The position numbers and the translations under genes are program-made. Shown here one piece after another: positions 31,383 through 42,989 of a stretch of 64,000 bases of DNA; the first letter of the stretch is position 1; each line of letters begins with the position of its first letter. Below the pieces are notes generated by a model. It was not told the origin of the DNA. It was given only the letters and a program-made list of their open reading frames with translations, and ran no database searches. Source of the DNA: Schistocerca nitens (Eukaryota; Arthropoda; Insecta; Orthoptera; Acrididae); assembly GCF_023898315.1 (NCBI RefSeq), contig NC_064622.1, positions 167,110,178 through 167,174,177 on the forward strand, in the 5' to 3' direction.

Positions 31383-33373
31383 TTTCTTCACCAGGAGACC
31401 CGTGCGAAACTTTCGCACTTTATAGTTCTGAATAATAACAGTCTTTGAAATAAGTGTGGTCGTTGGGATGTGGATGGTTGTGGGAGTGAAGAGAAAACAT
31501 CTTTAAAAATGAACCGAATGTTGTGCAATAATAATCATGAATACATCCTCGTATATACATTTCCATGTGTCCAAAAATGTGTTTTGCATCCGGAATGTTT
31601 GTACCGGCTTGTACGACGGGCAGATATCATGGACTGGCGATAGAGTCACGTAACCTATAACTTCAACTCGACAAACATTTTCAGTTATAGTAAGCACGTT
31701 AGACCGTAGTAGCAACAGATAAATCACAACTCAAGGGGACAATGACAAATACGTTTTATGTAAATTGAAGGTGGGGGGCGGGGGAGAAAGGAAAAGAAAG
31801 GGAGTATCGATATGTCAAGTGCATCAATAATTAACGCAGAATCAGCCGTGATGAGTGAAATGTGGACCGGGATTCGAACCTGGGACCTCCTGCTTACTAG
31901 GCAGTTCGTTAACCACTGCGCCAGCCGAAGACCGTGTCAGCGCAACTGCGCGGAGTATCTCGGTACACCTGTGGGCTAGAGAGCCTGTATAAGGAGAGAG
32001 GTGGCCAACCGGACGATACGGCGGCCATTTTTCTGCCAAACTGTGGGCGAGACTTTTGAATGGCCAGTAGTGGAGTAGTGGAGTACACACTCACCGAATC
32101 AAAAGCACAAGACAATATGGCGAAATCATTCGTTAAATGCCTTTCTTTGTAGCTAGAGTATACTCATAGTAGCCTACTACGTACAGCAAGGGAAAATTTG
32201 ATACAGTGGCTGTAAAAATTATTCGTTACTTGCATTTATCCCCTTTAAAGTTCGTTTACTAGACATATTGCAACGAAAGTAACGTAAATAAAAAAATAGT
32301 GTATAACATTTGTCTTGTATCGGAAGTGCATAATGCTAAAGATTTAACGTACCTGTATTACGTCAGATGAATGCAAGCCGTAATAAGCAGTTGCTTACTT
32401 GTGACATGCAAAAAGTGTGAGACGTATTAGTACTTCATGTCACGTCTTCAAGCTTTTTGCATGTCAAAAGTAAACAATTGCTTACGACTTTCTTCTACCT
32501 CTCGTAGATAACAAACGAAAAAGATTACAAAAATCAGGTAATGTTAAATGCAGGCTACAGTAATAACGACCAAATATAACAAGAAAACTACCGTATCCCT
32601 TCTACCCCACAGTAAGTAGGCCTATTAAAAACTGTCTTCAAGAGTACCTACAATTGTTTACTACGAATAATGTTTCAGCAACCACAAATGCGGGAAACGT
32701 GCTTACAACTTGCCTGCGTCAACAGTCAGGCAATAATACTGAAACCAAAATAATTCCTAGTGTTTTGATTCGGAACGAAATAAAATTTGACGCTATGAAG
32801 TCGAATGAGCATGGCACAACAATTACAGGAACTTTCCATTTTCAGCAAGGATATTGGCTTCAGAAAAGCTTGTGACGCTACAAGTATGCACAAACTGTTA
32901 AAGAAATAAGAGCTTAAAAATGTAGTAAATTGTAATAGGCCTACCTCTTTTGCGTGACTAAAAATATTTAAAAAAACTGACTCCTTAAAATCAGAGTTCT
33001 CTGAGCAAAGTGAAGAACCAAACATTTTTATAGGCGTAATTAAATAAATATTTCGGATAATATATACCATTAAGAAAGTTGTACCTGGACTTTATTACAA
33101 GAGTTACCCATTCCTTCCCGGCATCGTTTACGAACGTCTGCAGAACGAATTACAGATGTCAAAAACAATACTGTACAATTATTAACGTGTTTACTTCAAA
33201 CATGTAGGCCTACCGACTTCACAAAATGCTTCATTATTTCAACTCGTATTTAAGACTGCAAACGCTAATTACGTACTAAAAACGATACACAACTAAATCG
33301 AACATGCATGCACAACGCATAACAAGTCTCTCAATAATTCAAATACCTTTTAATCGTTTGCAAAAGTCCTCTG
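31383..33373. other. No gene; tRNA-like antisense patch and a hairpin
   Basis: At 31856-31935 the minus strand carries a tRNA-like patch (plus shows CGGGATTCGAACCTGGGACC and GTTAACCACTGCGCCA), a SINE head remnant. At 32380-32485 there is an imperfect hairpin: CTTACTTGTGACATGCAAAA against its near-complement at 32455-32480. Otherwise AT-rich and unassigned; the frames present have no recognisable motif. Confidence 0.5.
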
Positions 33374-33385
33374 AACTTCTATTCA

Positions 33386-33592
33386 GCCGTCCGCGGTGGT
33401 CTAGCGGTTCAGGCGCTCAGTCCGGAACCGCGCGACTGCTACGGTCGCAGGTTCGAATCCTGCCTCGGGCATGGATGTGTGTGATGTCCTTAGGTTAGTT
33501 AGGTTTAAGTAGTTCTAAGTTCTAGGGGACTGATGACCACAGATGTTAAGTCCCATAGTGCTCAGAGCCATTTGAACCTTTTTTTTTTTTTT
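33386..33592 (+). mobile_element. SINE A copy, complete
   Basis: Perfect 12-bp duplication AACTTCTATTCA (33374-33385, 33593-33604). Full head GTGGTCTAGCGGTTCAGGCG (A box), B box GGTTCGAATCC, hairpin at 33525-33554 and a T-rich 3' end. Confidence 0.93.
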
Positions 33593-33604
33593 AACTTCTA
33601 TTCA

Positions 33605-34267
33605 ACTCAAAAGCACGGCGAACATAGGAAGCGCGAGAGACGTTTCGCAGAAAAATGGTGCCAAAGCTAATCAACCAATCACGGGCAACTTCACCTTTGG
33701 CCACTCTCTCCCTATACAGGCTCTCTACTGTGGACCGGCCGACACTGCCACCTAGCGCTTCCTCCCCTCAGTCCCCGTCTGTATCCTCCATACTCACTAC
33801 TGTCAGAATCCCGCAGAAGGTCCGACGCAATTGAACATCCGCACTGAAGAAGCTGGATTCTTGCCCATCGAAGCGAATCAGTTATGTGAATGCGTAGTGC
33901 CTGTCCGAAGTAGTGCATGTCCGAAAGAAAGGATACTGAGCAGTGGTCACAGTTATTCGCTATGACAATACTGTATACAAATTATCCAGTTAATAACTAC
34001 TTTAAAAGAAACAAAATGGTGTTTGTAATAAGGCAATGTGAAAAGGGAGTCTCTTATTTGTGATTAATATGTTAGCTTCGTAAAATATAGATAGGTATGA
34101 AGCTGTACATCCAGTATGCTGTTTTGTATATGGTAGTTATAAGTACGTTTTAGCACAATATCGGTATGCTATGTCAGAAACCAGTTAAGAAACCCTTCTA
34201 AAAATACCTCATTCATCCCTGTACGATTAATATGTGTTGAGAAAATGGATGTTGACTTGAGAAATAA
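33605..34267. other. No recognisable feature
   Basis: Unassigned sequence between a SINE and a Tc1 deletion derivative. Confidence 0.4.
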
Positions 34268-34269
34268 TA

Positions 34270-34911
34270 CCCTATGTGATCAAAAGTATCCGGACACCCA
34301 CAAAAACATACGTTTTTTTATATTAGATGCATTGTGCTGCCACTTACTGCCAGGTACTCCATATCAGCAACCTCAGTTGTCATTAGACATCGTGAGAAAG
34401 CAGAATGGGGCGCTACACGGAACTCACGGACTTCGAACGTGGTCAGGTCATTGGGTGTCACTTGTGTCATACGTCTGTACACGAAATTTCCACACTCCTA
34501 ACATCCCTAGGTCCACTGTTTCCGATGTGATAGTGAAGTGGAAACGTGAAGGGACACTTACAGCATAAACGCGTACAGGCCGACCTCGTCTTCTGACTGA
34601 GAGAGAGCGCCGACAGTTGAAGATGGTCGTAATGTGTAATAGGCAGACATATATACAGATCATCACACGGGAATTCCAAACTAAATCAGGATCCACTGTA
34701 AGTACCATGTAGCACTCCGTGAAGAATGGGCTGCAACTCCCCAAGAAACCTTCAAGCACCTGATTGCACTCATGCCTGCAAGAATGGAAACTGTCATCAA
34801 GGCTAAGGGTGGCCCAACACCATACTGAATTCAACCAATACCGATGGAGGGCGCCACGAACTTGTAATTCATTTTCAGCCAGGTGTCCGGATACTTTTGA
34901 ACACACAGTGT
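34270..34911 (+). mobile_element. Internally deleted Tc1-like element (MITE-like)
   Basis: About 640 bp with ends GTGATCAAAAGTATCCGGAC and, at right, GTCCGGATACTTTTGAACAC. The N-terminal coding segment (MGRYTELTDFERGQVIG-like codons near 34405) and the last coding segment (AALREEWAATPQETFKHL-like codons near 34710) are joined at about 34705, with the whole catalytic core deleted. It could only move with help from a full-length relative. Confidence 0.85.
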
Positions 34912-35246
34912 TTATATGAATGATTACGCACATTGCATACCCCACTAGATTTTTAGCGTCCACATGTACAATCACATATGCAACTTGTCTAAATACCCAT
35001 TCCTATATATTAGTCACTACTGCTAAAAATAATAGATCCTTAAAAACAAAAGTGCAATGTAATTTTCACACAAATACAGAAAAATAAGCTCGGCAAAACA
35101 TTTCAAGAATTTTGAATTCACATTTTAAGATACATTAATAGTGCTGATAATATTCTGGATTAAAAATTAGTGTTTCTCAAACTGTAACTACGAATAAAAT
35201 TAACAGTAATTATGGATTGTGAAATGGGACAAGAAACAAAGAAAAA
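34912..35246. other. No recognisable feature
   Basis: AT-rich flank to the left of the LTR retrotransposon. Its last four bases before the element, GTAC (35247-35250), are the target duplication. Confidence 0.45.
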
Positions 35247-35922
35247 GTACTGAAACATCCCCTTAGGAAATTTAATGAATTACTGTGCTGATAAACCTCT
35301 ACGTTATTTGATTTTCAAACAGTCGAGCAAAACTGAACGTATTCAGACATTTCTCTCTTTGCTTATTCTGATCAACACTAAACTGACACACAACATTTTT
35401 AGCGCAACGCAATCTGACTTTCAATAATCCTTACAAAAGAATAGCCCTGACTGACAATAACCTATACCTTTCATGGATCACTTACCTCACAAAAATCTTC
35501 ATTACTCGAACTACTGCAATACAGCGAGTGCCAATACTGCCAGTTAAATAAAAGATTCTAACTGCTGAAGGCACTAACTACTGATAGGCATAGTCAGCAA
35601 ATGACAGATTTGGATAGAGAACAAACAATGTATTTACCTTAATAATGTTTCAAAGTCATCATATTTAGTCTCTCTGATGGACACATGTTCAGGTCATCCG
35701 CTCTCAAAACTCCGCCATCTCACTCCCCACATCCAGCACTGCTGGCGGCTTACCTCCAACTGCACAACGCTATGCGCTGTTCACATCCAACTGCCCAACA
35801 CTACAATGGCGAATATTCCAACAATGCCAACCAGCCACAGACTGCACACAGCACAGCCAGTGATTTTCATACAGAGCGCTAGGTGACGTTACCAACATAA
35901 AAACCTAAACAGCCTACTTACA

Positions 35923-36197
35923 GTGGAAGCATTTCCGAAAGTCTGCAAACTATTCGCGTGCCGCCATGGTTAAACTGTACCATGCATAGCAAAATGGGGC
36001 TATGCAGAACTGGTGCTGAAGCAAATGTGATCCACCACGGGTTGTAGATGACAGGGGGAAACGGCTGCTGCACAGATGTGTACTGCCGATAGGTATGGAA
36101 CAGTTGGGCAACTGACCGCCCGGATGAACCAAGGGCCTGCCAACAGTGTATCCTGAACGACCGTTCAGCGAACGTTGCTGCGTATGGTCCTGTGCAC
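35923..36197 (-). mobile_element. Captured fragment of the Tc1 family at 12584-14590
   Basis: This fragment matches 13376-13650 in inverted orientation, including the exact junction GCTTCCAC|TGTAAGTAGG with the following LTR. At 13650/13651 that junction is created by a solo-LTR insertion with its own CCAC duplication. The captured piece therefore derives from a locus that already held the solo LTR, either that one or a paralogue. Confidence 0.85.
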
Positions 36198-36531
36198 AGC
36201 TGAGCAGAACTGAACGTACTCAGACCTTTCTCTCTTTACTTATTCTGATCACCACTAAACTGACACACAATATTTGAAGCGCAACGTAATCTGACTTTCA
36301 ATAATACCTACAAAAGAATGGCTCTGACTAACAATAACCTATACCTTTCATGAATCACTTACCTCACAAAAATCTTCGTTACTCGAACTACTGCAATACA
36401 GCGAGCGCCAATACTGCCAGCTAAATAAAAGATTCTAACTACTGAAGTCACTAACTATTGATAGGCATAGTTAGCAAATGAAAGATTTTGATAGAGAACA
36501 ATGTATTTACCTTCATAGTGTTCAAAAGTCA

Positions 36532-36594
<63 letters not shown>

Positions 36595-36597
<3 letters not shown>

Positions 36598-38013
36598 TCC
36601 TGGAAATTGAAATAAGAACACCGTGAATTCATTGTCCCAGGAAGGGGAAACTTTATTGACACATTCCTGGGGTCAGATACATCACATGATCACACTGACA
36701 GAACCACAGGCACATAGACACAGGCAACAGAGCATGCACAATGTCGGCACTAGTACAGTGTATATCCACCTTTCGCAGCAATGCAGGCTGCTATTCTCCC
36801 ATGGAGACGATCGTAGAGATGCTGGATGTAGTCCTGTGGAACGGCTTGCCATGCCATTTCCACCTGGCGCCTCAGTTGGACCAGCGTTCGTGCTGGACGT
36901 GCAGACCGCGTGAGACGACGCTTCATCCAGCCCCAAACATGCTCAATGGGGGACAGATCCGGAGATCTTGCTGGCCAGGGTAGTTGACTTACACCTTCTA
37001 GAGCACGTTGGGTGGCACGGGATACATGCGGACGTGCATTGTCCTGTTGGAACAGCAAGTTCCCTTGCCGGTCTAGGAATGGTAGAACGATGGGTTCGAT
37101 GACGGTTTGGATGTACCGTGCACTATTCAGTGTCCCCTCGACGATCACCAGTGGTGTACGGCCAGTGTAGGAGATCGCTCCCCACACCATGATGCCGGGT
37201 GTTGGCCCTGTGTGCCTCGGTCGTATGCAGTCCTGATTGTGGCGCTCACCTGCACGGCGCCAAACACGCATACGACCATCATTGGCACCAAGGCAGAAGC
37301 GACTCTCATCGCTGAAGACGACACGTCTCCATTCGTCCCTCCATTCACGCCTGTCGCGACACCACTGGAGGCGGGCTGCACGATGTTGGGGCGTGAGCGG
37401 AAGACGGCCTAACGGTGTGCGGGACCGTAGCCCAGCTTCATGGAGACGGTTGCGAATGGTCCTCGCCGATACCCCAGGAGCAACAGTGTCCCTAATTTGC
37501 TGGGAAGTGGCGGTGCGGTCCCCTACGGCACTGCGTAGGATCCTACGGTCTTGGCGTGCATCCGTGCGTCGCTGCGGTCCGGTCCCAGGTCGACGGGCAC
37601 GTGCACCTTCCACCGACCACTGGCGACAACATCGATGTACTGTGGAGACCTCACGCCCCACGTGTTGAGCAATTCGGCGGTACGTCCACCCGGCCTCCCG
37701 CTTGCCCACTATACGCCCTCGCTCAAAGTCCGTCAACTGCACATACGGTTCACGTCCACGCTGTCGCGGCATGCTACCAGTGTTAAAGACTGCGATGGAG
37801 CTCCGTATGCCACGGCAAACTGGCTGACACTGACGGCGGCGGTGCACAAATGCTGCGCAGCTAGCGCCATTCGACGGCCAACACCGCGGTTCCTGGTGTG
37901 TCCGCTGTGCCGTGCGTGTGATCATTGCTTGTACAGCCCTCTCGCAGTATCCGGAGCAAGTATGGTGGGTCTGACACACCGGTGTCAATGTGTTCTTTTT
38001 TCCATTTCCAGGA

Positions 38014-38016
<3 letters not shown>
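36595..38016 (-). mobile_element. Tc1-like transposon, copy 2, inserted in a (TA)n tract
   Basis: Same family as 29959-31380. It sits within the TA microsatellite of the 3' LTR, so (TA)n remains on both sides (36533-36594 and 38017-38068) and the target TA cannot be placed exactly. The ends are CTCCTGGAAATTGAAATAAG and TTCCATTTCCAGGAGT. Confidence 0.92.
36750..37772 (-). CDS. Tc1-like transposase, intact, 340 aa (copy 2)
   Basis: Same protein as at 30203-31225 with few substitutions (for example KREAGWTYRR in place of MREAGWSYRR). The three acidic positions are retained in FSDESRF, QQDNARPH and SPIEHVW. The frame extends upstream through the TA repeat as a Tyr-Ile run to 38114, which is an artefact of the insertion site. 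Coding capacity appears complete. Confidence 0.9.
   Translation of the reverse strand: MPRQRGREPYVQLTDFERGRIVGKREAGWTYRRIAQHVGREVSTVHRCCRQWSVEGARARRPGTGPQRRTDARQDRRILRSAVGDRTATSQQIRDTVAPGVSARTIRNRLHEAGLRSRTPLGRLPLTPQHRAARLQWCRDRREWRDEWRRVVFSDESRFCLGANDGRMRVWRRAGERHNQDCIRPRHTGPTPGIMVWGAISYTGRTPLVIVEGTLNSARYIQTVIEPIVLPFLDRQGNLLFQQDNARPHVSRATQRALEGVSQLPWPARSPDLSPIEHVWGWMKRRLTRSARPARTLVQLRRQVEMAWQAVPQDYIQHLYDRLHGRIAACIAAKGGYTLY

Positions 38017-38068
<52 letters not shown>
38017..38068. repeat. (TA)n microsatellite, right half
   Basis: Continuation of the LTR's TA tract whose left half is 36533-36594; the two were separated by the Tc1 insertion. Confidence 0.9.
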
Positions 38069-38070
<2 letters not shown>

Positions 38071-38355
38071 TTCATGACATCCAGTCTTACAAATTTGCTG
38101 TCTCTGATGGACACACGTCCAGATCATTCGCTCTCAAAACTCTGCCATCTCTCTCCCCACATCCATCACTGCTGGCAGCTCACCTCCAACTGCGCAACGC
38201 TACACGCTGTTCACATCCAGCTGCCCAACACTACAATAGCGAATATTTCAACAATGCCAACCAGCCACAGACTTCGCACAGCATAGTCAGTGATTTTCAT
38301 ATAGAGTGCTATGTGGCGTTACCAACATAAAAAACCTAAACAGCCTACTTATATA

Positions 38356-38372
38356 GCCCCCATGCTCCCCCC
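38356..38372 (-). promoter_or_regulatory. Polypurine tract
   Basis: On minus the sequence GGGGGGAGCATGGGGGC lies directly before the 3' LTR, the position where plus-strand DNA synthesis is primed in LTR retrotransposons. It is purine-rich apart from a CAT interruption and the last C. Confidence 0.6.
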
Positions 38373-41096
38373 AAAAAAATTTTTACAAATTGTTTTGGGC
38401 AGTGGCCAATAATGATTTGATAAAATTTTTCATAATTATAATAACAAAGATATCAAATGCATACACTTATTGATACACTGTTGGTCAAAAGCAAAAACTG
38501 TTCTCATAAAGACAGTCCTGATCATTCATCAGAGTAGTAGGATATCTGAGCAGTAAAAGAAAATGCACACAGAAGTAGTGGATTTCCATGCAGCCTTGAA
38601 GAAGTAGTGTTGTCCTTCCAACGGAAAGACAATGCTGACTCTTGACATGCAGACAGGTAATGGGCCACAACAGAGCAAACCCACAGCAAAGTTAGTCGAA
38701 GTTTTGAAGAATATGGGTAGGTAGGTCATCACAGAGCAAACCCACTGTAATCCTGGTAGAGAGTATGGTATTTGTGGGTCATCAAAGGTACAGACCCACT
38801 GCAGTCCTTGTAGAGACGGCCAGCAGCCATCTGTAGCGACTGTGCTGGTGCAGAATCACCGTCGAAGAGTCTTGCGGATAATATAGCAAGTCCATAAACC
38901 ACCACTTGTGCACTCACAAAGTTTTTGGAATTGTCCTTAGAACCAACAATGCTGTTAACCAGTCCTTTGTTGAATTATTAACACACGTGCAAACACTAAC
39001 AGTCCCAACTTCTCACATATTTTGCATATACTATGACCAACAGAAACGTGTGCGGTGAAATGAATCCTAATTTGAAGAACTGGTGTCTATACAATTTTAT
39101 AAAATGAGAATACAATCACAAAGGTACAGAAAACATCATTAAAAAACATAATAATACAGATAACATTTGTAGTAATACAGGCTTTACAAAAGAATAGAAA
39201 TAAACATGTACATCAGTGTTACAGGAATTATGACATAAGTAAATAAATAAAATAGTGCGAATAGTTTTTGAAACATTAATTTCACACATCAGCATTAAAA
39301 CAGAACGGAATAAATAATGTCTAAACATCGTTACGAATTAAATAACACATCATTAAAATAATTCTACAACATAACTCTTATCAGATAAACACATAAAGAC
39401 AGGAAGAACACAAATACACAAGGATACACAAACACATAACGGATAACACAAATGGAAAGGACAGGGTTTGTTTTACTGCAGTATTTTGCAAACAAAACTT
39501 TCTTTACTACTTGGAGATCTCCATTCATTCATCATTATTCCCAAAAAGTCCTATCTATACCTGTTGTCCGCAAACCCTACTGTTTTGTTCATATCCTCTT
39601 TCAAAATAATTTTTCTTCGTTGTACACTACTTCTTTTTGGCCAAATGCATTTCTTGCAATTCATCACAACTCATTCTCTTATATAGCCTACCCCCTCTTA
39701 AGCTAACTTCATCTACTGAGCTCAGATGCATAAACTAAGGGATGAGGCAATGCAACAGCACAAAACAATTAACACAAACAGCAATGCCAAAAAATGCAAA
39801 TTGGCAAAGGAAGCAGCAGTATATCTAAATTAGCAAAGAAAATGCAACAGTACAACTAATATGAGCCAATGTGCAGCAAGAAAAAAAAATAAATCAGTAG
39901 TGAAACTGGCTTAACAGAGTAATACAATGTGAAATTTAGTAGCACTATGCCTGGCAAAAAGCAGCAGCAAATTCTATATCTTGTAGCTAAACATGACAAA
40001 GCTCAAGCAGAAAAAATATTACAGTAAAGATGGCCATTTCTAATACCTATGTCACATCTTAACACTAGAGAGATGCATCACGATAACATACAGACAAGTT
40101 ACCAGATCGTTAAAAAATTATTTATGCAATTCCTGTGAAGGGAAATGTCTATTTTTGTTCCCTTTCTTTTTTAAGAAAGTAGATCATAAAATTATTGTTT
40201 AATGGATCTGTAGACAGAAAATATTTACATTAGTACATCTATTAAATTTTATTTTAACCAATGCTGGAGTGCAGCTAGAAACAAGATATTAAACAAAATA
40301 GCCAAATATATATATAAAGCAAGGCATGTAACGTCATTCACTAGCCATATGGCATCTCCTAAGGCAGTAAAAAAATCCCTCAACTAGCAAGACAATAGAC
40401 GTAAAATGTTTCTCATCATTTCATTAGGCATTTCAGTAAATATCAGACAAAGTAGGCGTGTACCACCTGAGGATTAATGTAATTATACCCACAGGTGTTA
40501 CAGATTACAGCAATCGAATGAAATGTATCGCCAAAAACTTTATTTGTATCTTTGCGATTCAAAAATCTTTAAAAATAAATGTTTTAAGTACAAAAAATAA
40601 TCACTCAAATACGTGTCCTGTAGCGGTAAATGTGCGTCTTGCTGTAAGATAATTATGTGGAAGTGTCGTAGTTATCGTCCTCCGTAAGCAAAGTTCTGTA
40701 AAAGTCAATGTACTTACCTCATCATAAACAAAAATGAATTGCTTTGCATATAGATATCGTAATTATTACGCTTATTGCCGTGATGAAGAAAGTACTGTAC
40801 TGTAACGTATTGTTGCGCTACGGAAAAGGCTGTCACACTGTAGCTATACCACAAAGTTACTACTAAAACATGTTTTACTTACCAGAATAACGCAGAAAAA
40901 CTGTGCAGATATAAAACAGATACACCGCAAAATCAACAATGTAAATTGTGTCACACATTAGTAGCGTCGTGATATAATCGTGTAGCTGTCAAAGAAACCA
41001 AATACTAATTCATTTATAATCTCACATAAAGTACTTCAAATAAAGAATGGCTTTTCAAGTAAACCAATATGTTGCATTAAAATCTCATTAGCAGTA
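38373..41096 (-). other. Noncoding 3' region of the LTR retrotransposon
   Basis: About 2.7 kb of AT-rich sequence between the polypurine tract and the third Tc1-like copy. Six-frame reading gives only short frames without pol motifs. This long noncoding interior resembles large retrotransposon derivatives. Confidence 0.55.
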
Positions 41097-41098
41097 TA

Positions 41099-42520
41099 CA
41101 CTCCTGGAAATTGAAATAAGAACACCGTGAATTCATTGTCCCAGGAAGGGGAAACTTTATTGACACATTCCTGGGGTCAGATACATCACATGATCACACT
41201 GACAGAACCACAGGCACATAGACACAGGCAACAGAGCATGCACAATGTCGGCACTAGTACAGTGTATATCCACCTTTCGCAGCAATGCAGGCTGCTATTC
41301 TCCCATGGAGACGATCGTAGAGATGCTGGATGTAGTCCTGTGGAACGGCTTGCCATGCCATTTCCACCTGGCGCCTCAGTTGGACCAGCGTTCGTGCTGG
41401 ACGTGCAGACCGCGTGAGACGACGCTTCATCCAGTCCCAAACATGCTCAATGGGGGACAGATCCGGAGATCTTGCTGGCCAGGGTAGTTGACTTACACCT
41501 TCTAGAGCACGTTGGGTGGCACGGGATACATGCGGACATGCATTGTCCTGTTGGAACAGCAAGTTCCCTTGCCGGTCTAGGAATGGTAGAACGATGGGTT
41601 TGATGACGGTTTGGATGTACCGTGCACTATTCAGTGTCCCCTCGAAGATCACCTGTGGTGTACGGCCAGTGTAGGAGATCGCTCCCCACACCATGATGCT
41701 GGGTGTTGGCCCTGTGTGCCTCGGTCGTATGCAGTCCTGATTGTGGCGCTCACCTGCACGGTGCCAAACACGCATACGACCACCATTGGCACCAAGGCAG
41801 AAGCGACTCTCATCGCTGAAGACGACACGTCTCCATTCGTCCCTCCATTCACGCCTGTCGCGACACCGCTGGAGGCGGGCTGCACGATGTTGGGGCGTGA
41901 GCGGAAGACGGCCTAACGGTGTGCGGGACCGTAGCCCAGCTTCATGGAGACGGTTGCGAATGGTCCTCGCCGATACCCCAGGAGCAACAGTGTCCCTAAT
42001 TTGCTGGGAAGTGGCGGTGCGGTCCCATACGGCACTGCGTAGGATCCTACGGTCTTGGCGTGCATCCGTGCGTCGCTGCGGTCCGGTCCCAGGTCGACGG
42101 GCACGTGCACCTTCCGCCGACCACTGGCGACAACATCGATGTACTGTGGAGACCGCACGCCCCACGTGTTGAGCAATTCGGCGGTACGTCCACCCGGCCT
42201 CCCGCATGCCCACTATACGCCCTCGCTCAAAGTCCGTCAACTGCACATATGGTTCACGTCCACGCTGTCGCGGCATGCTACCAGTGTTAAAGACTGCGAT
42301 GGAGCTCCGTATGCCACGGCAAACTGGCTGACACTGACGGCGGCGGTGCACAAATGCTGCGCAGCTAGCGCCATTCGACGGCCAACACCGCGGTTCCTGG
42401 TGTGTCCGCTGTGCCGTGCGTGTGATCATTGCTTGTACAGCCCTCTCGCAGTGTCCGGAGCAAGTATGGTGGGTCTGACACACCGGTGTCAATGTGTTCT
42501 TTTTTCCATTTCCAGGAGTG
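41099..42520 (-). mobile_element. Tc1-like transposon, copy 3
   Basis: 1422 bp as in copies 1 and 2. TA lies at 41097-41098 on the left, while the right side has TG (42521-42522), either a mutated target or an unusual insertion. Located in the 3' noncoding region of the LTR retrotransposon. Confidence 0.92.
41254..42276 (-). CDS. Tc1-like transposase, full-length frame, 340 aa (copy 3)
   Basis: Uninterrupted frame matching copies 1 and 2. FSDESRF, QQDNA and SPIEHVW are retained, but the residue after the second Asp motif has changed (QQDNACPH instead of QQDNARPH), as have VKPIV (I in the others is E) and TPQVIF. These may weaken activity. Start chosen at MPRQRG as in the sister copies; upstream open frame to 42576 is not conserved. 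Confidence 0.88.
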   Translation of the reverse strand: MPRQRGREPYVQLTDFERGRIVGMREAGWTYRRIAQHVGRAVSTVHRCCRQWSAEGARARRPGTGPQRRTDARQDRRILRSAVWDRTATSQQIRDTVAPGVSARTIRNRLHEAGLRSRTPLGRLPLTPQHRAARLQRCRDRREWRDEWRRVVFSDESRFCLGANGGRMRVWHRAGERHNQDCIRPRHTGPTPSIMVWGAISYTGRTPQVIFEGTLNSARYIQTVIKPIVLPFLDRQGNLLFQQDNACPHVSRATQRALEGVSQLPWPARSPDLSPIEHVWDWMKRRLTRSARPARTLVQLRRQVEMAWQAVPQDYIQHLYDRLHGRIAACIAAKGGYTLY

Positions 42521-42756
42521 TGTGTTCTAAGTATGTAAGCCTTATAGTCGTTACGTAATCGTGCAACTACAAGCAAGAATGTACAAACAACAACACTGTG
42601 TCGTATTCATAATTACTGTTTAAATAAGTTCTCTTGGTTCTTGACTGGATAGTTAACTTCAAACATAGTTGCATGTTAACAGTTTCTAAGTGTGACAAAG
42701 CGTACTAGTAGCGTCAAGTGAAAAATTTCATGGCAAAGACTAAGTTAAAAAGCAGA

Positions 42757-42960
42757 TTATCTCTCAATAAACGGTTTTACATGTGAAATGTGGTGCGATA
42801 TTTTACCCTTTCGAGTACGCAGAGTTTCAACTTCAAAGCAATTATCATGTTGTATACGTCGGTAAGGAATGCTAAAAATTTTCTCAAGATTTGCGTCTAT
42901 GTTATTTTTCTCTGAGCCAGCCGGCGCACGTGGCTGGCAGCGGTGCGAGTCATTGCCTAT
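42757..42960 (-). pseudogene. Integrase C-terminal-like tail
   Basis: Minus strand, in another frame from gag: NLEKIFSIPYRRIQHDNCFEV, then ETLRTRKGKISHHISHVKPF and IER-stop (stop 42757-42759). The pattern tyrosine-arginine-valine-like strand, LRTRKGK and HVKPF resembles the C-terminal end of Gypsy-type integrases (lrtgk...vHvnrLKPy). Directly downstream of gag it suggests that an internal deletion removed protease to most of integrase. The assignment rests on about 45 residues only. Confidence 0.5.
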
Positions 42961-42989
42961 CTCTTTGTTGGCGCGCGTCGTTATTAGGA

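Larger units (their letters stand above)
35251..38355 (-). repeat. Chimeric 3' LTR
   Basis: In minus-strand order: an LTR segment from 38355 to about 36198 (interrupted by a Tc1 copy in its TA repeat) that stops at CTCAGCTG, then 275 bp of Tc1 transposon sequence (36197-35923), then a complete 672-bp LTR (35922-35251, TGTAAG to TTTCA). The GTAC target duplication lies outside the whole array, so the chimeric end was present when the element integrated. Its first bases are TATATAAGTAGG where TGTAAGTAGG is expected. Confidence 0.78.

Noticed and set aside
32380-32485. Imperfect hairpin as a MITE
   Set aside because: Stem is short and interrupted, and no target duplication could be found at its ends.
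33525-33554. CTGATGA in SINE A as a hammerhead core
   Set aside because: No GAAA follows in the needed position, and SINE B has CCGATGA. The sequence is better explained as a hairpin loop.
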